A stretch of 64,000 nt of DNA, taken from assembly GCA_914767885.1 (NCBI GenBank), contig CAJZBQ010000062.1, positions 930,001-994,000 of the forward strand. The letters are read 5' to 3'. Under the pieces are notes generated by a model, which was not told the origin of the DNA, made no database searches, and saw nothing but the letters and a program-made list of their open reading frames with translations. Position 1 is the stretch's first letter; each line of letters starts with the position of its first letter. Positions 34,495 to 45,296 of this stretch are shown piece after piece. Made by a program: the position numbers and the translations under genes. This DNA is from Blepharisma stoltei. Its lineage: Eukaryota > Ciliophora > Heterotrichea > Heterotrichida > Blepharismidae.

Positions 34495-35029
34495 TTTGTT
34501 TAATTTTATTATATCTGAAATTAAGGAAGGTTATATTGTTTATTTGAGCAAATAATTGAATTTAAAATCAGTACTATTGCGCTCTATTCCTTTTAAAAGC
34601 GCTATTTCACATATACCTTCTTTTATATATAAAATTCATTAATAATTAAAACTCAGCACTGAGCTTTGGATTCATAGTCTATAAAATATCATTTCTTATA
34701 TAATTTCTCAAAATTATTAAAAATATGATTTTGAACCGATAAAAGAAAAACTGTTAACTTAAAGATGGGTAAATTAATAAGTTTAAATAAAAACCCAAAA
34801 ACCTTTTTTTATATATTTTAGCTAAGAATAGCTTGAAATCGATTTGCTTACCCTTATTAAAATAGCAATTTTTCAAAAACTAGCTCAATCTATTAGAAAT
34901 GGAAAAAATCAAATGTTTTATATCACCTTTATTTACTTAATTCTAATTCAAATTAGTCTTCCTAGCACTTTACTCCAATATTTAAAAGTTTAACCGATTT
35001 CTAACTCCATTTTATTCGTTTATTATAAT
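34495..35029. promoter_or_regulatory. AT-rich divergent intergenic region
   Basis: Separates the BAR-like gene (minus) from cathepsin C (plus), so it should hold both promoters. No specific motif could be assigned. Confidence 0.35.
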
Positions 35030-37595
35030 ATGATCTTCCTACTTCTAATCTCATTTGCTTTAGGAGACCTGCCAGTTCATTGCACTTACAAACAAATAGT
35101 GGGAGACTGGACATTTACACTAAATTTAGACACTTTCCACGCCTATCTTGACGATTCTCAAACTTTTTGTGGACATGGCCAGCCAGACCATATTCTTGAT
35201 ATCGACATATCAGATACTTTTGATTTCTCAAATAAGCAGAATGTAGATGTTACTTTACAAGAACCAAACATAGCTTATAGCTCTGAGTATGGACAAGGCA
35301 CTTGGACAATGATCTATGACGAAGGCTTTTTAATTGACTTTCAAGACATTTCATTTTTCACTTATTCTTTATATGTCCACTCCCAAAACAGCGTAGGAAA
35401 ATACGACAGTGTCTGTGACAAGACCACTATTGGCTGGTATCGAGGCAGCGATCCTAAAGATCATAGGAACTGGGGCTGCTTCTTTGCTATGAAAAATGGA
35501 GAAGATGATTTAGAACTTAAAGAGGCCGAAACGGATACCTATAAGTGAATTCAGCCAACTGACACTGTAAGCTTCTTACAAGTAGATAAGCTTTATGACG
35601 ACTTCGACTCAGAAGTAGCCAAAATAAACCAAGCCCAGTCATCGTGGACTGCAGAACTGAATCCTCAATTTAAAGGAATGACAATGATGCAGGTAAATCA
35701 ACAGATGGGAAGGAGCTCTAGGACTATAAAGATTGAGCCAAGCTATACAAATGATAAAATATTAGACCAAGGGGTGTATGAAGATGAAGAAGATAGCGAA
35801 AATTTGGGAAATGATGATATTTTGTATTATTGGAATACTCCAAATAGCAAAATTAGTGAAGAGGAGTTACCTGAATCGTGGGATTGGACCAATATTAATG
35901 GAGTTAACTATGTCCCGAGCCCTAGAGAACAAAAAAACTGTGGGTCTTGTTATATTTTGTCAACTATAGAAATGATTGAATCTAGGCTGAGGATTTTGAC
36001 AAATAATGATTTTCAGACGTCGCTTAGCATACAATATGCATTAAGCTGCAACTTCTATACAGAAGGCTGCAATGGAGGGTATCCAACACTAGTTAATAAA
36101 TTATTTGTCCTATTATTATCTAGTTTCTATAATAAAAAGCATTATATTTTATTATTAAAATCAATATTTATTTATAAAAATATAATAAATTTATATAGCG
36201 CTTTCCCGAGGATGGCGCGGAATGGCGCCATCCTCGGGAAAGTCAACTAAGCATCCACACGGGAACTGGGAGTTCCACGTGTGGATGCCATTTTTTGACA
36301 TGTGGGATCCAAACTTCCACATGTCAAAATGGCATCCACACGTGGAACTCCCAGTTCCCGTGTGGATGCCTTCCTGGCTTTCCCGAGGATGGCGCCATTC
36401 CGCGCCATCCTCGGGAAAGCGCTATATCAGAATTCAACCTGATCCCAGACTCTTGCGCTCACTACCAAGCCAAAAATACCGAATGTGTCACTGAATGTGA
36501 CAGCCCTCTGAGAGTTTCTGTTTCGGATTACTACTATATAGGAGGCTACTATGGCGCTGCAGATGAAGAAAATATGATGAAAGAAATCCGGGCAAGAGGA
36601 TATTAACTTAACTTAAATTACAGGTCTTGGCTTGTTCGCCTATTGGCAACGCAGTCATCAAGGATCTTTAGGGAGATTGACCCTTTTGTGACGACAGAGA
36701 AAACTTGTCTGAGTTTGGATGATTTAGCTGGCGAGTTGAAGGTTCGGACACCACCTTTCCTCTTTTTCGTTACCTGACGCAATGGCATCTGTGAAGTAGA
36801 GTTCTGTGTCTTCGTCTCCTTCTTGCATTGCCAACTACAGTGTTAAGTAGGAAGGCTATGCACTTCTGCGCCATGCTGCTTCGGTTGAGCGAAGGTTATC
36901 TGCAGTTGCCCCGAATGATCTAGGCATTATCTATAGACGCTGCTGGCTTTCCGTTTCCAACTCTGAATGCTACTTTTTTATTGAGGTAAAATCCAATCCC
37001 TTGAAGCGGACTAGGGCTAGTCTTTGTACAATACTAGAATTGCTTACCGAGCATTGTTGTCCATTCTGGGCTAGCAAAACCTTGCCTGATATAAATAAAA
37101 TGTGCTTGAGGCAATATTGCCTCCTGGTAATTCCGACCGAAACGCCATTTTATTTATATAGGACAAGAGGACCAATTATTGCAAATTTAGAGCCGTCAAG
37201 GGATTTCTCATTCTATAAGAATGGAATATATGAAAGCGTTGCTAATAGAAAAGAAGACGGCGACATCTCATCAACAAATATGAGAGAAAGTGATATGGAG
37301 TGGGAAAAAGTAAAACCATTAGAATAAATAAAAATAAAAAAGTTAAAATTAATATGTTATTTAATAGGAAAATAGGATAACAATAGTAAAAAATTAAGAG
37401 ATATTTAATCTTGTTAATATAGATCATAGCATTTTAATTGTAGGATGGGGAGTAGAAAACGGCACAAAATATTGGAAAGCTCTAAATAGCTGGGGCACTC
37501 AATGGGGAGAAAACGGTTTTTTTAGGATTAAAAGAGGAGTTGATGAGTGCGCTATAGAATCCATGGGAGAAGCAGCTATCCCTTATATTGTATAA
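35030..37595 (+). CDS. cathepsin C-like papain-family protease (dipeptidyl-peptidase I type), cut by three IESs
   Basis: Removing 36104-36426, 36601-37171 and 37322-37421 gives a 523-residue frame. Signal peptide ([12 protein letters not shown]), then the exclusion domain typical of cathepsin C ([28 protein letters not shown]), then a papain domain starting LPESWDWTN. Catalytic Cys in [12 protein letters not shown], Gln upstream, His in [11 protein letters not shown], Asn in [26 protein letters not shown] and [11 protein letters not shown] lie across or beside cut points. Expected in lysosomes or food vacuoles, removing dipeptides or processing zymogens. Confidence 0.9.
36104..36426. mobile_element. 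IES, 323 bp: AT-rich segment plus fold-back palindrome
   Basis: TA at 36102-36103 and 36425-36426. About 92 bp of AT-rich DNA is followed by a near-perfect palindrome (about 36196-36429). As at 5801-6010, it has an end hairpin (GGCGCGGAATGGCGCC) and inner dyads (CCACACGTGGAACTCCCAG). The exact left cut is uncertain because several TAs would keep frame. Confidence 0.75.
36601..37171 (-). mobile_element. SINE-like insertion, 571 bp, 8-bp target duplication without TA
   Basis: CAAGAGGA at 36593-36600 and 37164-37171. The left edge carries TTAACTTAACTTAAAT, a simple-repeat tail in reverse orientation. Excision of one duplication plus the block gives [14 protein letters not shown], the conserved GP of cathepsins. 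The TA pairs I tested near the edges either introduce a stop or delete conserved residues. Confidence 0.8.
37322..37421. other. short IES, 100 bp
   Basis: AT-rich, TA at 37320-37321 and 37420-37421. Removal joins VKPL to [10 protein letters not shown], bringing the catalytic His into frame. Confidence 0.8.
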
Positions 37596-37644
37596 GAATT
37601 ACTAATTTAGGGTCATATTTAAGTGAAACTATTACTATATTAAT

Positions 37645-40277
37645 TTAATTATTTTCCAAGCTTCTCTGATTAACAAAGATTCTAATATTTTGTTTCGAAC
37701 CCACAGTAAAAATTACATGCTTAATTTCAAGCAAATCATTCTCAATGCCAGCTTGAACTAAATCCACTATTTTCCTCGGCGCAAATAAAGCATATTCCGT
37801 GCACCTTTTCTTTCTGGGGTAAAAACTTTCAAAAAAATTATTTTTCCCTGGCATTTCGCTTGATTTCATAGTATTTCAAATATAAATTCTGCCTTTTTCT
37901 GACCCACAAAGGAGGTATTCTCCGTCTTCAGATAAGCTTGATCTTATAGGGTATTTAATATTTTCCGTGCCTTTAAATTTTTGTAATAACAAATTTTCTT
38001 TATAGCGGTAAAGTCTGATATTAGAATCATTAGTAGTGACACACAAGTGGTCATTGTCGATGAATTCTAGCCCAGTGACTCTTTTCCCTCCAGATTTTAA
38101 GCCTCTGCGGTTTCTGCACAACAATGTAGCCCCAAGCCGGAGCTTATAATCAAACCTGCCTTGGTATAATAAGACTTGCCCTTTATCTGCGCCTACAGCT
38201 AAAAATTCTCCTGATGGAGAATAGCACAGGCAACTTATTTCTCCAGGGGCTTGATAAAATCCTTCTATAACTTTTTCCGGCAGCTTAAAAAGCCTGATAA
38301 TCATATCTTTTGTCGCAGTCACAAAATAATTGGAATCCATAGGATTATAGCATACAGAATTTACCTCACAAGGATGCTGGACTGTTTCCATTGAGTTTAA
38401 TCTGCCTTGCACCCACATTTTTACAGTTTTGTCAGCAGAAGACGATAATAGATTGTTCTCTTTTCCTCAACTTATGTCAGTAACTGGGCCTGCATGCTCA
38501 GTCAAAATATGTGAAGGGTCATTGCTTAGAATCCCATCTGCTGAAGAATTAATGTCAAAAATCATTATTTTACCATTACTCCCAGCAACTGCGAACATTC
38601 GTGAGTCAAGGCTGAATTTTGCGACACAAATTATATTGCTTTCTTTGTGGGGAAGATCGATTTCTTGTAAAAACTGGAGGTTATTGAATTCAAGAGAGTC
38701 TTTTTTTGTTGTCTATATGATTAATACTTTGTATTAAACTTTATAATAAATAGAATGGAATTTGGTTAGAGAGAAATTAGCATTGATGATTTTCTCTACC
38801 TCTGAATTGGTTTGGGTTTCCTGACTCCCCCCCCCCTTTAAATTGGAACTAAAAATTTTGTTCCAATTTTAAAGGGGGGTTAATTTTTATTTTTTAAAAA
38901 AAATATCAATATAAAATTTTTTATAAAAATATATAAAAATTTAAAAAAAAAAATTTCCAAAACTTATCGAATTAGATTAATAATTTTGTTTAATAAAACG
39001 CTATTTACTCTTTATCCTTTAAAAAAAAGCAAGATATAACTAAATTTTCATTTATTAGTTAATACGCCACTATTAATTGGTATCAAAATTATTTACACAA
39101 AAAATTATTATTTTGATTGATAAAAAAAATTAAAAAAAAATAATTTTAGAAAATTTATCGATCAAAGTGCTAATTTTGTTTAAATAAGATGTTTATTTAT
39201 ACTCTATTCTTTAAAATAAAGCAAGAAATAAGTAAATTTTAAAATTTTATAAAGAATTCCTATTGAATTTATATCAAAACTATTTAAATAAAAAATATCA
39301 TTTTTATCAAAAAAAACAAAAATTTTTTTAAAATTTACAATCAAGGATAATAAATTTATTTAAATAAGATGCTCTTTATACTTTTATCTTTAAAAAAGAG
39401 CAAGATATAACTAAATTTTTAATTTTAGTTAATAAGAAACATTTAATTTATATTAAATCTTTTTAGATAAAAATTATATATAATTTTTTTATTATAAAAT
39501 TAAATTTTGTTCCAATTTAAAGGGGGGTTAATTTACCAAAAAAGTGGAAATTTTACCCGATATTTTGTTCCAATTTAAAGGAGGGGGGAGTGAGAGAACT
39601 TCTGTACAACAACAGCGGTTTAAATCTGACCATAGAGGGCAAGAGGAATTGCTTCTCAGTAATCAAAATGCTCAAGGTTTTACTACTTAGCATATCTGAG
39701 GAGTGATCCATAGCGTAGGAGCTAAATCAAGGCAAGAACGACGGTAGCATGCGGGTGAGAAGTGCAGCCGCTGGCGGCTCGTTGTTTAGGAAAGTCTCCC
39801 CATATGGTTACCATTTTTGTGTGAAGAATGCACGTGACATCACTAGCTTTAGGCTTAGTCCCTTTTCATTAGGGAGAGGCATCATGCACCTCAAATGCCT
39901 AACTAATCTTAGCAATCATATTCAACATTATAATCAATTAGGACAATAGACTGAGGCTTTGGATTTTCGATAATTACTGGGAGCTCTTCAGTAGGAGAAG
40001 GATTTGAGATAGGGAAAATTGCTTCGGTATAAGATCGCAATAAATTACTTGGAGGATTTTCAACTGAAATTGTTATACTCTTTCTAAATAATAAGCTTTT
40101 TGGCTTTTTTATTAAAATATAACGCATATTTGCTATAAAAAAGCCTAAAAAATTTGATTTTAAAGGAATTGGCTCAGGGTTATATTGCATTGTGGCTGAT
40201 CGTTGATAGAGAGCTATTTGGTCTTCGGTTTCGCAGGCATCATAAAACTCATCTTCACTACAACTTGCAGGCTCCAT
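37645..40277 (-). CDS. WDR44-like WD40-repeat protein, cut by an M3 MITE and a second element
   Basis: About 500 aa. The N-terminus MEPASCSEDEFYDACETED resembles the FFAT-like start of WDR44. WD repeats follow: ICVAKFSLDSRMFAVAGSNGKIMIF, TDISWGKENNLLSSSADKTVKMW (Trp is TGA), VCYNPMDSNYFVTATKDMIIRLF, ISCLCYSPSGEFLAVGADKGQVLLY, GKRVTGLEFI...LCVTTNDSNIRLY and RSSLSEDGEYLLCGSEKGRIYIW. Human WDR44 binds Rab11 and ER-endosome contacts. Cuts 38825-39593 and 39607-39940 keep frame (PQSIVLQKFSQETQ). A 27-nt GT...AG interval near 38712-38738 contains two stops and must also be removed; this is unresolved. Confidence 0.8.
38825..39593 (-). mobile_element. C-capped MITE, type M3 (769 bp, TGA duplication)
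   Basis: TGA at 38822-38824 and 39591-39593. The terminal word is TTTAAATTGGAACAAAA, arranged as hairpin at the left end and inner plus terminal inverted copies at the right. The core holds three degenerate tandem units of roughly 140-170 bp (starting near 38958, 39147 and 39327). Excision at the duplication keeps the host frame (KFSQETQ). A larger TA-TA excision of 38799-39940 would also keep frame. Confidence 0.8.
39607..39940. mobile_element. IES, 334 bp, GC-richer element
   Basis: TA at 39605-39606 and 39939-39940. The interior is GC-richer (AGAAGTGCAGCCGCTGGCGG) and ends CTAACTAATCTTAG, similar to other element tails. Placement of the cut is by frame only. Confidence 0.55.
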
Positions 40278-40324
40278 TTAAGATTAATAAGATTAATAAA
40301 GGAGGTTCAATTATATAATCCAAG

Positions 40325-41471
40325 CTACCAGTCTATAAATGGATCATCTGAAGTTCTTACTGGAGGCGATAAAGTGCCTGAGTCTGGGTAATGCGAAAAG
40401 TTTGACGTATCATCTGGTGCTCTGATTGTAGGTCTGTATGGCATATCTAGCTGCTTTTGGAGCAATCTTATCCAGTCAAGTCCTGCATTCCATCGATGGT
40501 TTTTGATATCATTCACCCCATTTTTCAAATTGCCATAACGCTTAGTAAGGTCTGCAACCAGTAAATGCTTGACTAACTCTTCATTAAAATTATAAATAAT
40601 GATAATTTTACTGATTAAATTATTTTTTTTTAAAACAATATTCAGTCAAAAGGGCTAAGCTCTTTGAGTTTTTATCGAAATTTCGAGGGAATTTAACCTT
40701 CCCTTTGAGGATTTTTTGATAAATTGCCATCGGATCGTCATCACTAAAAGGGTCAATTCCAGCCTGCATTTCATAAATAATGATCCCCAGAGTCCACCAA
40801 TCCACTGGCTTCCCATGGCCTTTATTTAATAAAATTTCTGGAGCTAAATACTCTGGTGTTCCACAAAGTGTATAAGTTCTCCCTTCAACTGTTTTTGCAA
40901 AGCCAAAATCAGTCAGCTTTAAATATCCGTCTGCTGAAATAAGTAAATTTTCTGGCTTTAAGTCTCTATAAACGATGTTTAGCGAATGCATATAGACCAG
41001 ACTGAGCTAAATCTGCCTATAAAATAATTCAAAATAATCATTAAAAATTATTAAAATAAGACACAGTCATTTTATTATATTTATGTATTAATATAATTCT
41101 ATATATTCAAACATCAAGGTAATCTGAGCTGCATAGAGACGACAATGGTCGTTTTCCAGCTTTCCCACGTTGCGTAGATAACTGAAAAGTTCGCCACCAG
41201 GCACATAATCAAGTGCCAAGTACAAGTATCGATCATCTTGAGTGTAACCAATTAAATTCACCAGAAAAGGGTGACGGATCACACGAAGGATAGAAAACTC
41301 TGAAATGACATGGTCGACTTGCTTCATTCTGAGGATCTCGTATTTCTTTAGGATTTTCAAAGCCACGTAGTCGCCTGAGCGCTTAACACGGGCAAGGCGG
41401 ACTCTTCCGAACGAGCCTGTGCCTAATGTTTGGAGTATTTCTAAATCAGATAGAGCTAATCTTCTATCCAT
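40325..41471 (-). CDS. AGC-family protein kinase, PKA catalytic subunit type; two short IESs
   Basis: 317 aa after removing 40576-40657 and 40995-41105. All kinase motifs are visible: glycine loop [12 protein letters not shown] lysine, [16 protein letters not shown], activation loop [14 protein letters not shown] with its Thr, and the AGC tail. [25 protein letters not shown] is diagnostic of PKA-C. The C-terminal hydrophobic motif is DPFIDW instead of the usual FxxF. The N-terminus is very short, with no myristoylation Gly. Expected to be cAMP-regulated through a regulatory subunit. Confidence 0.92.
40576..40657. other. short IES, 82 bp
   Basis: TA at 40574-40575 and 40656-40657. Removal gives [15 protein letters not shown], the expected PKA spacing. 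AT-rich. Confidence 0.85.
40995..41105. other. short IES, 111 bp
   Basis: TATA at both edges. Removal gives [17 protein letters not shown], directly upstream of the catalytic loop. Confidence 0.85.
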
Positions 41472-41585
41472 TTATATATCCAAAAATAAGCCAGGTTCTT
41501 GGAATTATTCACTATTATTTATCTAAAAATAAATTAAATGTATATTTTCCTGCATTTTTTATTAGGAATTACAATAAAAGATTTT

Positions 41586-44500
41586 TTAAAATATATCAGG
41601 AATGTTAGTAAAGGAGCCACTTGATCTTTCTTCCCAGTATCCTCCAAGATATTTCCACTCGTTGCCTTCTAGACTAAACCACCGAGGGAAGTATTCACCT
41701 CCAGATTCCTGCAGAACTCTTCTGGCTGCTCTTTGTTTTTCTTCAAGTCTGAACTTTTCACTTATCGCAGTTTCTTCATCACCGTTTTCTAAAGCTCGCT
41801 GGTCTGGCCTACATCTGCTATCAGTTGGGCAGAGCCCTGGTACAGATTCTGGTGGGTTATTAAGCTGTAATGCGTAATCTGTCAAATGATAATAATATCT
41901 ATACTCCTCTGGAGAAGGCTCAACCTCATACCCTAAAATTTCTTCCCCTGATTTTTCATCTCTAATTATCAACCTTCTTGATCAAAGCCCAGAAATTGTA
42001 TATCTTATGGTGCCATCAGGCTCTGTTATAGTCCCTTCTACTTCATGCTCTTTTTTGCTGAACCATCCTTTTTTCTTCATTTTTACAACTGCAGTGATAC
42101 CATTATTTTTATTAACAATCGTCTTTACTCCATGATGATCCAGAAACAGCTTGCCTATGATTATATTATTAGCATCAGTATATACTTTATTTCAGGTATA
42201 GTGGTCTTTGCATTTGTGGAGCATTAGGTTCACCGCTCCAACTGGCTTAATTCTAAGAAAAGTGCCTTTGAAGCTGCTTTTGGCTTGTAAATCTCCATAA
42301 TAAGTATAATTTTCGTGCTCACAGTATAGTGCAGCTACAGGAGGATGGTGGCTAACTTGTTCGGTAATTATTCGAAAGCCATCCCTTTGTAGCTCAAAGG
42401 TTTCACCAAGAAGAGGATTAAAAATTATATTAAATTGAGGATTTCAAAGGTATTCTCATTAATCTTCTTAGCTCCACATGCCTCCGACTAGAGCCAACCT
42501 GCTTGCAAGGAAGAAAATCAGCAACTATTTGGAGCATTTGGTCTCCCCGATTAGAGGGTCTTATACTGTGAATCTCAAGAGTTTATGGGCTAAAAAGACT
42601 TCTCTATCAGTCAGGTGCTAAAGAGTTAAAGGCTTGGCCATACATCCATTCGCCAACTTGATAGGAGGAAAAAGAGTTACGCTCTATCCTGTTGAAAGGC
42701 ATTAAAAAGCCTAAACCCTGGTTAGACTATAAAGTGGCTTTTACTGGGGGTGGCGCATCGTCATCGAGGACATATTAGTCGCCACCTCCATATTAATTAC
42801 TGAGGATTAAATGGCTTCATAGTCCTGCCTAATGTTGTAGCATACGGAGATACAGCGAAGCATGCTACTAAAGCAGCTCGAAGAGAAGGATCAGGACACT
42901 CAGAAGCTCTATTAATAATGCTACTATATGTTAAATCTTCACTATATCGTTGCAGCATAGATAAAGGCTCATTAAAATAGACAGGAACGGCCATTTTGCT
43001 TAAATCCTTGCCAATGCTGTCTTTTAAGACTTTTCATATATTGTATTTTGCGTCGGGGTCTTTTTTGCAAGGAAGACAGTCTCGATGATATAACTCCATT
43101 TGATCAGGAATGCTTGGAGACCTGTCATTGACAGGGACGCAAAATGATGGACTATATGAGCTTCTTGCATCAACAAATTCTTCGGTCCCGCATTCACTTA
43201 CTATTTCGGGGTCATATGATTGTTTTCTATTCATTTGCGCTGGTAGGGTCATTCGTCTATCGTAAATTTGTTCATAATTTATGGTTTCCATTTCTCTTAC
43301 TCCCCCGCGTGAGCGAACAAAACCATTGGAAAATCCCTATTTTGGGGTAAACCCACCCAACCCAAAATTTTGATATATAGTGATAATTAGGATAATGAAA
43401 TCTCAGCTAATTCTGTTTAGTTTTAAACAGCTTGCCTCTTAAAACACAAATTAAAATTACAATTTATTTTACATATTAGGATTTTACCATAAAATTTTTT
43501 AAAAGAAATTAACCCCCTCTGTAAGTGGACAAAACCTTTTGTTCGCTCACAGAGGAGGGGTCTAGCTTTTCCTCAAGATTTTCCATTTGCTTTTGGCAGT
43601 TAGAAGACTCTTCCTCTATTAGATTCACGGTATCCAAAGACAACGATTTAAACTCTTTTGCAGCATTCATCAAATCATGCAGAGACGGAGGAAAAGATGA
43701 AATTTCATCTTGCAGCAAGCTTAATTTCTCTTGCATAATTGACTCAAGAACTCATAATCTGCTTATATAATTTAAAATATTTTGATATTTCTGTTGATCT
43801 TCTAAAGGTTCTATTCCTTTTAATTTGTCTTTTGAGCACCGCTCTTCGTCTTTTTGCGTCGATTTATTCTCTTTGAGGGCTTCAATTCAGAGTTTTGCAT
43901 CATGGATTGTCAAGGCTTTAAGGTGAACTCGGGAGATCCCTGTATTTATTTCGATCCTTTTTGGATCTTTATGTGGAATTACATCAGATATATCCAGATG
44001 GATTGCACCTTTATAGGGTTTGCCTTTATCATTAGAGTAATATACATAAAAATGGTGACGACAGATCACCCGACCTCTCGACCCTATTTCCTCAACACCT
44101 GCAGGCAGCGGCCCAGTGATGGGGATTTAGGTGGAAGGAGCCGGGAATCCTTTGTGTATGTCGGGCTAGGTTTTACTCGGGCCCTACGGAGCTAATCCGT
44201 GGGACTTGGGCTTTTACCTCCTGAACAACCATTGGAAAGGACAAAGACCGGCGACAGTCCCGAGTGGAGGTTAACTCCCTCGAACAGGACTCAAGAGGTG
44301 GCATTTGTCCAACGAGAAACTGGGAGTTTCGACCCAGGTGGTTAGCCCTTAGGCTCCAGGAGCCATGGAAGTCAAGATAGGTTGTGCGAATCCCTTGTTT
44401 GAGGCAACAAGGAGAGTGTCCGCCGAGGCTTTCATCATAGGTGAAGAGGATGCAGGGGTGCAAATCCCCGGCCCTGCAAGTGTGAACGGCTATTCTTAAT

Positions 44501-44606
44501 CTTAATATTTATCATTAGAGTAATATAAAATTCCACTTGTTAGCACGAAATAGCGCCTGCACCAGCCAGAAACATAGTTGGTCCATTTTAAGAGAAATCC
44601 TTCCAT
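41586..44606 (-). CDS. oxysterol-binding protein (PH + ORD), cut by three elements
   Basis: 627 aa after removing 42421-42809, 43300-43564 and 44045-44527. PH domain at the N-terminus (MEGFLLKWTNYVSGWCRRYFVLTSGILYYSNDKGKPYKG), a coiled linker, then the lipid-transfer ORD: [28 protein letters not shown] (Trp is TGA), MKPFNPLLGETFEL, the fingerprint EQVSHHPP, and the C-terminal EYFPRWF...KYLGGYWEERSSG. Such proteins exchange sterol or PI4P at membrane contact sites; the PH domain likely targets phosphoinositide-rich membranes. No FFAT motif is obvious. Confidence 0.93.
42421..42809. mobile_element. SINE-like insertion, 389 bp, 10-bp target duplication
   Basis: GAGGATTAAA at 42413-42422 and 42802-42811, with a TA inside it. 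Excision restores GRTMKPFNPLLGETF, the core of the ORD lid. GC-richer interior without an ORF. Confidence 0.85.
43300..43564 (+). mobile_element. decayed M1 MITE, 265 bp
   Basis: Degenerate CTCCCCCGCGTGAGCGAACAAAACC left end and a shortened M1 core (ATAATGAAATCTCAGCTAATTCTG). Joining the TA at 43298-43299 to 43563-43564 gives NLEEKLREMETINYEQ. Internal deletions relative to the ~380-bp copies. Confidence 0.8.
44045..44527 (+). mobile_element. SINE-like family E element, 483 bp, 20-bp target duplication
   Basis: The 20-bp duplication spans 44025-44044 and 44508-44527 and includes TTATCATTAGAGTAATATA. The element ends with GCAGGGGTGCAAATCCCCGG, a tRNA T-arm-like hairpin, and then a (TCTTAA)2 tail. 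It interrupts the PH domain of the oxysterol-binding protein; excision gives GILYYSNDKGKPYKG. Homologous, in reverse, to 57888-58364. Confidence 0.9.
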
Positions 44607-44709
44607 AGTATTTGCTTGTTTACTTTATTAAGAACTAAGAAAACTGTATGAAGGAGGGTTATTTTTAATAATTATTTGTTTAGGGAATAATTAAAGAAAG
44701 ATATGTTTT

Positions 44710-44883
44710 TTATTGCTTTTTCTTACTGAGAATTTTATTCACCTCTTCAGAAACTTGATTTTGTGGGCTGGTTTTCCATGATTTCTTCAGCATTAATAAA
44801 TAAGCTACAAAGCAAAGCGCATGCACTAATAGAAGGAAATAAACAAAATATCTGACTTCTGGGCTGAGGGTTTCTGGAAGCAT
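44710..44883 (-). CDS. small single-pass membrane protein, 57 aa
   Basis: MLPETLSPEVRYFVYFLLLVHALCFVAYLLMLKKSWKTS...NKILSKKKQ-TAA. One strong hydrophobic helix (residues ~12-32) with a basic, Lys-rich C-terminus, an arrangement suggesting N-out/C-cytosol or a mitochondrial or ER subunit. Family not recognised. It stands between the oxysterol-binding gene and NOT2. 44884-45296 is AT-rich with nothing visible. Confidence 0.5.
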   Translation of the reverse strand: MLPETLSPEVRYFVYFLLLVHALCFVAYLLMLKKSWKTSPQNQVSEEVNKILSKKKQ

Positions 44884-45296
44884 TTATTTTATTATTATAT
44901 TGAACCACTTAAAATTTATTTGAATTTAATTTATTAAAAGTGTATTTGCTGATATAGAAGTGCTAAATAAAGTAGTTTCAATAAAAATATAATTCACAGT
45001 GTGCTGATATTAAAAATCATAAAAATAATCTAATTTTCTGCTTAAAATTTAATTATTGATATGCTAAATGCCTTCTTTATATCAATGCTAATTTGATGAA
45101 TAGGGTAAAATACGGAATAAAGTTCTTATAAATTTATCAAAAACAATAGATCATTGATAAATCATATTTTCTCTTATAAAAAGCACAAATTTTTCGTAAA
45201 AACAGTTTATCAAGTCCATTTTAATGAAATAATCTATACTATTTTTAATTTAAATTATGCTCTAATCGTTTGTATAAATTAAGAGTATTAGGTACA

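Noticed and set aside
36222-36606. Two ORFs rich in HTWNS/PHVEL repeats
   Set aside because: They read through the fold-back palindrome; only the segment after 36426 is cathepsin C.
37001-37160. ORF start at 37001 as an independent gene
   Set aside because: The first ~50 codons are element DNA; the real continuation begins at PIIANLEP of cathepsin C.
38712-38738. 27-nt GT...AG interval as a confirmed intron
   Set aside because: Only 15-nt introns are otherwise secure here; the interval may hide a 15-nt intron (GTATTAATCATATAG) plus another unresolved break.
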